Shown: positions 57,413 through 64,000 of the stretch, in pieces
Layout of the letters: every line of letters begins with the position of its first letter
Position numbering within the stretch: position 1 is the stretch's first letter
Position numbers and translations under genes: made by a program
Assembly: GCF_030553075.1 (NCBI RefSeq)
Contig: NZ_CP130701.1
Coordinates: 372,001 to 436,000 of the forward strand
Source: Halomonas sp. I5-271120
GTDB taxonomy: Bacteria > Pseudomonadota > Gammaproteobacteria > Pseudomonadales > Halomonadaceae
Direction: 5' to 3'
DNA: 64,000 bases
The notes under the pieces: generated by a model
Databases searched by the model: none
What the model was told of the DNA's origin: nothing
What the model saw: the letters and a program-made list of their open reading frames with translations, nothing else

Positions 57413-59476
57413 TCAGCGCTCGCCGCGGGGCGGGAAACGTACATCGAAGCCGCGCGCATCGAGCTGGCGCACCTCTTGGGGACGGCCCTGGTCATCGAGG
57501 CGCACCAGGCCAATGCCGGCGCCATTCCACAGCCGCTCGCCGGCTTTGGCCCGGTCAGGATCGCGTGGACGAATACGCAGTGCACGGCGCTTCGTGAGGC
57601 GATTGAGGGGCGAGCGTGGTGCATACAGCCAGCGATTCAGGCGGTCAAACCAGTCGAGCAGGGTATCGGGAAAAGAGTTCTTCAGCCCGCTTGAGGTGAT
57701 CTGCCAAAGCTGCGGCCCCCGTTGGCGGTGTCGCACTTCGATATCGTAGACGAAGGAATAGTGCACGTCGCCGGACAGAATCACGTAGTTCCCCGGCGTG
57801 CGCGAATGACGAAAGATGTTGAGCATCACGCTGGCCGCCCCGCGATGGGCCATCCAGTTCTCGGCATCCACCAGCAGTGGCTTGCCGCCCAGAGCGAAGA
57901 GCTTCTGCACGGCCTCGATCAGCTTGACGCCGAACATCGGCGCCGGCGACACGATCAGCACCGAGGGTTCATCGAGCAGTTCCTGCTGCAGATCGCACAA
58001 GGCTTCCCAGTCCATCAGCCCCGAGGGGCGATGGCGACGCGCCTCGCTGCGCCAGCGCCGGGTGCGGGTGTCGAGCATCAATAGCTTGGGCGTGCCGGGG
58101 ACGATGACCTCCCAGCCCTCGAAGCGCAGCAAGCGGGCGATCACCGCATCCTGAGACGCTGCCGCCAACCAGCCGCCGCTTGTGCTCGCCGGTATTCCTG
58201 AGGGTGTTGGTGCTGTCGCTGGCGCTGCATCCTGGGGCTCGCGCGGCGGCGCTGCCTCGGCCAGCAGATTGGCCAGGTCATCGAGAGGCGCCGCCAGCCG
58301 ATCCGGGTCGTTGCCCCAGCCCTGGCAGAGCAGGTAGGCCAGCAGCGCGTTGCCGATGATGCGCCGCGAGAAGTCATGGCCGTAGGCGGTTTCTTCCCAG
58401 GCCGCCGTGAGGTTCCAGTCATCGGTGACGTCATGATCGTCGAAGATCATCAGGGTCGGCACATTGGCCATTACCCGAGCCACCGCCGGCAAGCCGGCCA
58501 CGAACTCCTCGATCACCGCCACTTCCTGGTCGTACTGATCACGATTGGCTGCTTCGAGGGATGGCACAGCCGGCGTGATCAGTTGCCAGGGCACCGGCGA
58601 CCAGGCCAGCAGATACATGGCCAGCATTTCGGCGAAAGTAATCAGGTGATTGTGTGCATGGGCAGTGGTGAAGATCGGCTTGCGCACTCCGCCGAAGAAG
58701 CGCTCTCGCAGGGCCTCGGAGGTGTAAACGTCGGGCAGCAGCGCTTCGCGGGCATAGTAGCCCTTGGGCGAGGCATAAAGCGCAGGACTGTCTTTCACCT
58801 CGGCGCCCTCGAGGGTCTCGTCGACCAGTCCGAGACGCGCGATTAGCGCATGAATGGCGGCAAGCATGGGACCTGCGACATCGTCGGCGTATATCTGGTC
58901 ACCGGTCATCAATAGCCAGGCCGGCCGTTCATGGGCTTCGCCCCAGCGTTCGCCCAGCCACTCATCGGCACGCACGAGACCATCGCCGCTGGGATGATGG
59001 GGCTTACGACAGGAGCCATGCAGCAACTGACCGATCCGGGAAGCGATCACGAAGCCGGGCAATGCGGCAGCGTCATGACAGCCACCTTGATAACGGGCAT
59101 CTTGATAACACAGATGAGGCGCCCAATCGGCGATGCTGCGGGCACCTGCCGACGCATCGCGAATCACCAGGTCATAGTCGATACGCACGTCTTGCGGCAG
59201 TGGCGTCTCGAGGGTCACGTCGATCAAGTGCACGACCGCGTGGCGACCCACCGGCAGGCAGCGGCAGAGGGATTCATCAAGCACCAGTCGCCGACCCTCA
59301 CTGCCGTCCGCGGGGGTCAGCACTAGCTCGAAGGGCAGCGAACGACTGCCCACCAGCCATAGCACCAGCCGCTCAGGGCTTGAACGACGCAGCAGCGGGC
59401 CGGCGAGCACATCAGGCAAAGAGGTTACGTCATCAGTCGGCATCATGGGCACCAAGAGTAGCGCAGCCTCTGGCAT
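57413..59476 (-). CDS. PhoD-like metallophosphatase (large, alkaline phosphatase D family)
   Basis: 687 residues with no signal peptide seen. Metal-site motifs are DQIYADDVAG (about 195-205), DDHDVTDDWNL (about 345-355) and SGDVHYSFVYD (about 570-580), matching the PhoD-like family. An N-terminal domain of about 130 residues (PFELVLTP, RLVLDESLCRCLPVG) precedes the catalytic core. A Pro/Ala/Thr-rich linker (about 420-440) looks disordered. Substrate is unknown; other PhoD enzymes cleave phosphodiesters or phosphotriesters using calcium and iron. ATG at 59476 was used; paired ATGs at 59446 are possible. Confidence 0.86.
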   Translation of the reverse strand: MPEAALLLVPMMPTDDVTSLPDVLAGPLLRRSSPERLVLWLVGSRSLPFELVLTPADGSEGRRLVLDESLCRCLPVGRHAVVHLIDVTLETPLPQDVRIDYDLVIRDASAGARSIADWAPHLCYQDARYQGGCHDAAALPGFVIASRIGQLLHGSCRKPHHPSGDGLVRADEWLGERWGEAHERPAWLLMTGDQIYADDVAGPMLAAIHALIARLGLVDETLEGAEVKDSPALYASPKGYYAREALLPDVYTSEALRERFFGGVRKPIFTTAHAHNHLITFAEMLAMYLLAWSPVPWQLITPAVPSLEAANRDQYDQEVAVIEEFVAGLPAVARVMANVPTLMIFDDHDVTDDWNLTAAWEETAYGHDFSRRIIGNALLAYLLCQGWGNDPDRLAAPLDDLANLLAEAAPPREPQDAAPATAPTPSGIPASTSGGWLAAASQDAVIARLLRFEGWEVIVPGTPKLLMLDTRTRRWRSEARRHRPSGLMDWEALCDLQQELLDEPSVLIVSPAPMFGVKLIEAVQKLFALGGKPLLVDAENWMAHRGAASVMLNIFRHSRTPGNYVILSGDVHYSFVYDIEVRHRQRGPQLWQITSSGLKNSFPDTLLDWFDRLNRWLYAPRSPLNRLTKRRALRIRPRDPDRAKAGERLWNGAGIGLVRLDDQGRPQEVRQLDARGFDVRFPPRGER

Positions 59477-59598
59477 CGCGTCTTGCCTGTGATGGCGTCT
59501 GCACCTTGCTGTCTAGATCATGCGCTGGATATCAGCCGCGCACTCCTTGAGAAGACGCGTTGAAGACGGGCTTTCGCCAGGCGCTTCATCCCAGCGTG

Positions 59599-60321
59599 TT
59601 ATCCCAGCTTGGCAAGCCGACGGCTGGCCTTTTCACGCAGGGCTGCATCCGTTGCGGCGCGCGACGGTCGGGCTTGGCCGTTGATGGCTCGCTCAAGATG
59701 CATTCGAGCGTCATCCATCCGCCCTTCCTCCTGAAGGAAAGTGGCGAAGTAGAAGTGCACATCGATGCCCTCGGGACGAATCGCCACAGCGCGCTCGAAC
59801 ATGCGCTCGGCAGTGGCGTCATCACCAAAGGCCAGCGGCCAGCCCGGTGCCCGATCATAGAGCGCGCCAAGCGTCACATAGGCCGAGCCCTGAAGCCCGT
59901 CAGGGTCTTGCGCGACGGCGCGTTCGAGCACCTCTCGGGCTTCCTTGGCAAGCCCCAGGGCCGAGAGGCCACCCTCGGCGCGAGCCTGGGAAGCAAAGAT
60001 GATGCCCTGCCATACCAGCAGCTCTGCCTCGTTCGGGTAGCGCTCACCCAGCGCTCGGGCCTCCACAGCCAGATCCTCGAGGGCGTTGGCCTGTTTTTCC
60101 TCTGGCAGCTCGGTGCTGATTCGCTCGAAGCGCGCAACCAGGGCGCTCAAGCTGGCCTTCCAGGCAGCGCTGGCTGCTTGAGTGTCGTCGTGGGATTCTA
60201 GCGTGCTTGTGCCCGTGGATGCCGTCTGGCCCTGAGTCCCGACGTCGGCCTGGGCATGCACCGCAGAAACCAGACAGCCACACAGCGCCAGGGCGGCCAG
60301 GCGAGAAGGTAGAGATGACAT
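59599..60321 (-). CDS. Periplasmic tetratricopeptide-repeat protein
   Basis: 240 residues from MSSLPSRLAALAL. The signal peptide LALCGCLVSAVHA has either cleavage after HA or a lipobox-like LCGC, so it may be anchored or soluble. Three TPR-like helical pairs follow (about 85-215; LLVWQGIIFASQARA, GSAYVTLGALYDRAP, HFYFATFLQEEGRMD). A linker rich in Thr/Ser/Gln lies at about 25-50. No function is recognised; such proteins bind partners. GAGG lies 9 bases before this ATG. Confidence 0.8.
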   Translation of the reverse strand: MSSLPSRLAALALCGCLVSAVHAQADVGTQGQTASTGTSTLESHDDTQAASAAWKASLSALVARFERISTELPEEKQANALEDLAVEARALGERYPNEAELLVWQGIIFASQARAEGGLSALGLAKEAREVLERAVAQDPDGLQGSAYVTLGALYDRAPGWPLAFGDDATAERMFERAVAIRPEGIDVHFYFATFLQEEGRMDDARMHLERAINGQARPSRAATDAALREKASRRLAKLG

Positions 60322-60599
60322 GGCAAGCATCCTCAATCAAACAGGTGGCAGGGGAATCGTCTTCACTGCATTCTAACGAACGTTTGATTTTATGCCTGCT
60401 CGACTTGCGTCGTAGTCGCGATCCAGGCGTGGCATTGTCACGCTCTCGGCCTAAGCTTAATGGGGCCTGGGCTTAACGAGACGCGCATCGAAATGTCATG
60501 GTTAAAGTACTTTCAAGCATCGCCATGAGCGCCATGTATTGTAGAAAGCCATGTAGAGAACCAGGTAGAAAGCTATGCAGCGAGCGACGGAGAGAGATA

Positions 60600-60635
60600 T
60601 GAAGATAGATCTGAAGAGAGACCTGAAGAGAGCCA
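60600..60635. repeat. Three tandem copies of a 12-bp unit upstream of greB
   Basis: tgaagatagatc (60600), tgaagagagacc (60612) and tgaagagagcca (60624) lie 20 to 55 bases before the greB ATG. The purine-rich run includes GAGAG words, and the flanking 60534-60599 also repeats GTAGAAAGC-ATG. The whole 318-base gap before greB has no other convincing gene. Confidence 0.85.
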
Positions 60636-60654
60636 TGCCATGAAGGGTCGCAAC

Positions 60655-61182
60655 ATGACGCGCTGGCGGGATCCCGCCAAGGACCCGCGCCAGGAACCCA
60701 AGAGTCATCTGATCACCGCTGAGGGCCATGCTAGGCTCAAGGGCATCCTTGACCACCTGTCCCGGGTAAAGCGCCCTGCGCTCTCGACCAAGGTCGGTGA
60801 GGCGGCAGCGCTCGGCGATCGCAGCGAGAACGCCGACTACACCTACAACAAGAAGGAGTTGAACCGCGTCATCGCGCGCATCCGCTATCTGACCAAGCGG
60901 CTGGACGAGCTGCAGGTGGTGGATCGCCTGCCGGCGGATACCGGCAAGGTCTATTTCGGGGCCTTCGTCACCCTCGAGGATGAGGACGGCGAGGAGCTTG
61001 AAATCCGCATCGTCGGCCACGATGAAACCCGCAGCGACCTTCGCTGGATCAGCGTCGACGCGCCGCTGGCCAAGGCACTGCTCGGCAAATCGCTGGACGA
61101 TGAAGCGACGGTAGCCGCCCCCGCCGGCCAGACCACCTATGTGATCACCGCGATCCAGTACCGCACTCCTCAGCCAAGTTAG
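60655..61182 (+). CDS. greB: Transcription elongation factor GreB
   Basis: 175 residues from MTRWRDPAKDPRQEP; AAGGG is 8 bases upstream, which favours this ATG over the one at 60640. The N-terminal coiled coil (about 18-95) keeps GDRSENADYTYNKKELN, the acidic-tip motif that rescues backtracked RNA polymerase. The C-terminal FKBP-like domain has GAFVTLEDEDGEELEI. The N-terminal 15 residues before SHLITAEGH are longer than in E. coli. Confidence 0.95.
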   Translation: MTRWRDPAKDPRQEPKSHLITAEGHARLKGILDHLSRVKRPALSTKVGEAAALGDRSENADYTYNKKELNRVIARIRYLTKRLDELQVVDRLPADTGKVYFGAFVTLEDEDGEELEIRIVGHDETRSDLRWISVDAPLAKALLGKSLDDEATVAAPAGQTTYVITAIQYRTPQPS

Positions 61183-61294
61183 GGCGCCCCGAGGGACGAC
61201 ACCCACAGCCGCTATCGTGTGCGGCTACCTTGTAACGCTCCCATCTGCTCTGTAGGTCGTACTTACACCTCGACCGGCACCTCGACCGGGTGCG

Positions 61295-62008
61295 TCAGTC
61301 GTCCAGGGCGTAATCGATAGTCGTGACCACGCGTATCCGCTTGATGTCCGGGGTGTAGCTGTCCAGGTCCTCGATGGAGAAATACCCCTGGCTTGCCCGG
61401 CGAATGCGCCCTACGGCGCTGCCGGCGTCGCTGGCGAACTGCTCGGCGGCACGCCGTGCGTCCTGGGTGGCATCGGCGATCATCTCCGGCTTGATGGCTT
61501 CAAGCCCGGTGAACAGGAATTCGATGCGGTACTCGTAGTTGGGTGACAGCAGCACGCCGTTGCCTACCAGAGCGCCGGTTTTGGGCATGGCAGCCTTGAC
61601 CCTCGCCACCTTGGGCGTGCGCAGCAGCACGGTAGCTTCGGCGCGATAGCGTTCCTCGGGAGGCGGCTGACCGTAGCTCTCGGCCTGCAGGTCACGCACA
61701 TTGGGCGGCGTGACGCTGATGTTGCCGGCATCGAAGCCTTCGGCGGTCAGGAAGTCGCGAATGCGCGCCTCAGCGGCCGCCAGTTCAGCCTGCAAAGGCC
61801 CCAGTTGGTTGCCCGTTACACTGAAATGCAGCGGCCACAAGGCAAGATCGGCGGGCAGCTCTCGCTCGGCCAGCCCCTTGACCGTCACGACACGATCGGC
61901 CTGTTTCCACACCTGGGCGGCGGCGCGAATATAACTGCCGCCCCACACCAGCCCCAGCATCAGGAGACTACCCAGAATCAGCGCACCGACGATCCGACCC
62001 ATGGTCAT
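61295..62008 (-). CDS. SIMPL-domain (DUF541) periplasmic protein
   Basis: 237 residues from MTMGRIVGALILGS. A signal anchor (IVGALILGSLLMLGLVWGG, about 4-22) precedes a SIMPL domain (about 45-235) with VTVKGLAERELPADLALW and AAEQFASDAGSAVGRIRRA. Members sit in the periplasm or at the membrane with unclear function, some tied to oxidative or envelope stress. GGGAG lies 9 bases before the start; an ATG six bases on is also possible. It is 41 bases after rsmC on the same strand. Confidence 0.86.
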   Translation of the reverse strand: MTMGRIVGALILGSLLMLGLVWGGSYIRAAAQVWKQADRVVTVKGLAERELPADLALWPLHFSVTGNQLGPLQAELAAAEARIRDFLTAEGFDAGNISVTPPNVRDLQAESYGQPPPEERYRAEATVLLRTPKVARVKAAMPKTGALVGNGVLLSPNYEYRIEFLFTGLEAIKPEMIADATQDARRAAEQFASDAGSAVGRIRRASQGYFSIEDLDSYTPDIKRIRVVTTIDYALDD

Positions 62009-62049
62009 GACAAGCACTCCCTGCAAGATAAACGGATCGTCTAAGCATG

Positions 62050-63084
62050 CTACCCGTTGGTTTTTTTCGCCAGATAAACCCGAAACCGCCGGTTATCGGC
62101 GAGGAGCTGGAAGCTGCCGAAGGCGGCCTCAAGAAGGTCCGGATAGGGCAGAAAAGCATTGGCGACCAGTACCAGCTGGCCGCCGGGGGCCAGATGCGCC
62201 GGCGCCTCGCGGATCAGCCGCGCCGCCGGGCCATAGTCAATGGCCCGTTCCTGGTGGAACGGCGGGTTGCTGACGATGAGATCGAAGCACCGGCCCTCGA
62301 GCCGGGAATAAACATCGCTTTCAAGCGCCTCACCGGGAAGCTGATTGGCGGCCAGGGTGCGACGTGTCGCCTCTACCGCGAAGGCGTTGACGTCCACCGC
62401 CGTGACCACAGCACCGCGACGTGCCAGCCAGGCCGCCAGGATGCCGTCGCCACAGCCCACGTCCAGCACCGAGTCTTCCGCTTCGCCCTCGCTCTGGCAC
62501 TTGGCAGCGGCATCAATAGCCGGCAACACCTCCGGCAGGGTATCGAGCAGCAGCCGAGTGCCATCATCGAGCTTGCCGTGACCAAACACGCCCGGGTGGC
62601 TGGCAAGCGTTAGCCCCTCAGCCTCGAAGCGGGTCCAGGCCAGGTCCGGGTCCAGGCCGACCGGCTCGAGGTGCGTTTCGAAGAGGGTGCAGCGGCGGGC
62701 GCTGTCGCGCTTGCGACAACCAAGCCCCAGAGACGCCAGCACCTTGAGGGCACGCTTAACGCCGCCATTGTTCTCGCCGACCACCTGCAAGGGCGTGCCG
62801 GCCGGCAAGGCCTGGCAGAGCCTGAGTAGCCACCACTCTCCCAGCGCATGGCTCTTGGGCCAGAACAGCACTGCCCCGGGCGGTACATCCGGGGTCTCCT
62901 GCAAGGCCGATAGCGCCACCTTACCGCGGTTCCGCCAGGCTTCCACGACGCTGTGATCGGCAGACAGCAGGCGCCCTTCGGCTTCTTCCAGCCACGCATC
63001 CCGGGGCGGCGCCACCCACAGCCAGTCGCGGTAGTCCATGGATTGGCGTTCCAGCAGCTGGCAAACGGCGGTCTCGGCGGGCAT
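62050..63084 (-). CDS. rsmC: 16S rRNA (guanine1207-N2)-methyltransferase
   Basis: 344 residues (E. coli 343). The N-terminal pseudo-methyltransferase domain (about 1-165) is followed by the catalytic domain with SAM motif VLDVGCGDGILAAWL and target-base motif SNPPFHQE. It methylates G1207 of 16S rRNA in the 30S subunit. It begins 18 bases after the cmoM stop and is probably translated from the same mRNA. Confidence 0.94.
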   Translation of the reverse strand: MPAETAVCQLLERQSMDYRDWLWVAPPRDAWLEEAEGRLLSADHSVVEAWRNRGKVALSALQETPDVPPGAVLFWPKSHALGEWWLLRLCQALPAGTPLQVVGENNGGVKRALKVLASLGLGCRKRDSARRCTLFETHLEPVGLDPDLAWTRFEAEGLTLASHPGVFGHGKLDDGTRLLLDTLPEVLPAIDAAAKCQSEGEAEDSVLDVGCGDGILAAWLARRGAVVTAVDVNAFAVEATRRTLAANQLPGEALESDVYSRLEGRCFDLIVSNPPFHQERAIDYGPAARLIREAPAHLAPGGQLVLVANAFLPYPDLLEAAFGSFQLLADNRRFRVYLAKKTNG

Positions 63085-63102
63085 CTGTCAGGCTCCCTGG
63101 GA

Positions 63103-63963
63103 TTATGAAGAGGGCGATGAAGAGGGCGATGAAGAGGAGGATGAGGTAGCGTCGACGGCAGCGGCCGGCCGAGTCAGGGTGTACAGCAGGTAGCGGCCCA
63201 GACGCCAATGGGGTTCGGCATCGCAGTAGCGCCGCTCGAGCTCCACCAGCTTGGCAAGGGCGGCGGAATCGAGCTCGCGGGTCTGCAGGTAGTCATGGAA
63301 GATGCGCACCCCGGCCCGCGCCTTAATGGTAAGCCCCGCTTCGCTAGCCCAGGTCTCGATCTGGCCATTTGTCAGCGGCGAGATCGGCGTGAGGCGCTGT
63401 CGCTGGCCGGTGCCCGCGAGACGATCCGCCAGCACCTTGTCGAGATTACCTTTGACCACGTTGGAGAGTCGCAGGGCATCGCGATTGAAGACCATCAACG
63501 ACAGCTGGCCGCCAGGGGCAAGTGCCTCTGCCAGTCGCATGAAGGCATCACGCGGATCGGACAGCCATTCGAGCACCGCATGACAGACGATCAGCGGCCA
63601 GGGTCCCGGTGCCAGTTCGGCAAGGTCCTGCAGCGGAGCCTGGATCAGCTCGACCTGGGTATCGGTCAGTGCTTGCCGGGCGTGTGCCAGCATCTCTCCG
63701 GACGGCTCGAGCAGAGTCACCGGGTGTCTGCGCTGGTCAAACCAGCTCGCCATCTGGCCAAGCCCTCCGCCTACGTCCAGTACCGGTTGGCCAGCGAGGT
63801 TGAGATGACGTGGTAGCAGGTGATCAAGCACGGCGAGACGAATATCGCCCCGCACGCTGCCGTAGAGCCCCGCGGAGAACTTGTCGGCCAAACCGTCAAA
63901 GTGGCGATCGCCATGCACGGACAAGTACGTCGCCAGCGGACGGGAGGGGGAGGTGGCGGCCAT
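63103..63963 (-). CDS. cmoM: tRNA 5-carboxymethoxyuridine methyltransferase
   Basis: Methylates cmo5U34 to mcmo5U, the last step after CmoA and CmoB. The 286-residue protein has FDGLADKFSAGLYG, SAM motif VLDVGGGLGQMASW, CHAVLEWLSDPRDAF and GVRIFHDYLQTRELD, all close to E. coli CmoM (formerly SmtA). It has about 25 extra N-terminal residues and a Ser/Pro tail (about 273-286) coded by a 12-bp repeat. It is the rightmost whole gene; the 37 bases beyond hold at most the end of another leftward gene. Confidence 0.93.
   Translation of the reverse strand: MAATSPSRPLATYLSVHGDRHFDGLADKFSAGLYGSVRGDIRLAVLDHLLPRHLNLAGQPVLDVGGGLGQMASWFDQRRHPVTLLEPSGEMLAHARQALTDTQVELIQAPLQDLAELAPGPWPLIVCHAVLEWLSDPRDAFMRLAEALAPGGQLSLMVFNRDALRLSNVVKGNLDKVLADRLAGTGQRQRLTPISPLTNGQIETWASEAGLTIKARAGVRIFHDYLQTRELDSAALAKLVELERRYCDAEPHWRLGRYLLYTLTRPAAAVDATSSSSSSPSSSPSS
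63105..63140. repeat. Three tandem copies of a 12-bp unit at the 3' end of cmoM
   Basis: atgaagagggcg occurs at 63105 and 63117, and as atgaagaggagg at 63129. On the minus strand they code the Ser/Pro-rich last residues and reach into the stop codon. Confidence 0.85.
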
Positions 63964-64000
63964 CTAGGCTCCGGACAGGAAGGAATCAGGCGGCCATTCT

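Noticed and set aside
60600-60635. Short repeats as a CRISPR array
   Set aside because: Units are 12 bp in direct contact with no spacers, and no cas gene is in the window.
63964-64000. End of another leftward gene at the right edge
   Set aside because: Only 37 bases are visible and several frames stop there; nothing can be recognised.

Overview
The window comes from a GC-rich gammaproteobacterium, most probably Halomonas or a close relative. This is inferred from gene content, codon use and the look of the proteins; no database was searched. It is ordinary chromosome carrying about 49 protein genes. No rRNA, tRNA, CRISPR array, insertion sequence, integrase or prophage gene was seen.

Left third (1-31158), housekeeping: tsaE (cut by the window edge) and nnr; queG, orn, rsgA, a rhodanese and psd; a three-subunit periplasmic flavin dehydrogenase (cytochrome c, GMC flavoprotein, Tat small subunit) with a gluconate-repressor-like operator upstream; epmA, efp and epmB for beta-lysylation of elongation factor P; leuA with a long leader; a one-domain voltage-gated cation channel; two diguanylate cyclases around a small TIGR02647 gene; serB-parC-parE-yqiA-pgi; and cmoA-cmoB.

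Middle (31194-52709), nitrate respiration and nitric oxide defence. narK (a NarK1-NarK2 fusion), narG, narH, narJ, narI and a parvulin prolyl isomerase run leftward. A perfect FNR/ANR box lies between narK and the divergent narX-narL pair. Next come an orphan SdhB-type iron-sulfur protein, then a leftward set of globin, Hmp remnant, nnrS and a SirB2-like gene, then an LtaS-like sulfatase. The block ends with hmp and divergent norR, which share a sigma-54 promoter and two NorR-type boxes. Nitrate reduction makes nitrite and some NO; globin, NnrS, Hmp and NorR would sense or remove that NO, so the block reads as one physiological unit.

Right part (52803-63963): cysD-cysN for sulfate activation; cpdA-yqiB-nudF, which sits next to parE-yqiA in E. 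coli but is about 28 kb away here; a PhoD-like phosphatase; a TPR lipo/periplasmic protein; greB; a SIMPL-domain protein; rsmC; and cmoM, which completes the cmo5U set.

The most unusual signals are the internally deleted second copy of hmp fused against the globin gene, the complete sigma-54/NorR control region, the GntR-like operator, a short NarX lacking the central module, a long-range stem after narI, and at least seven places where 12-18 bp units are repeated two or three times in tandem at gene ends.
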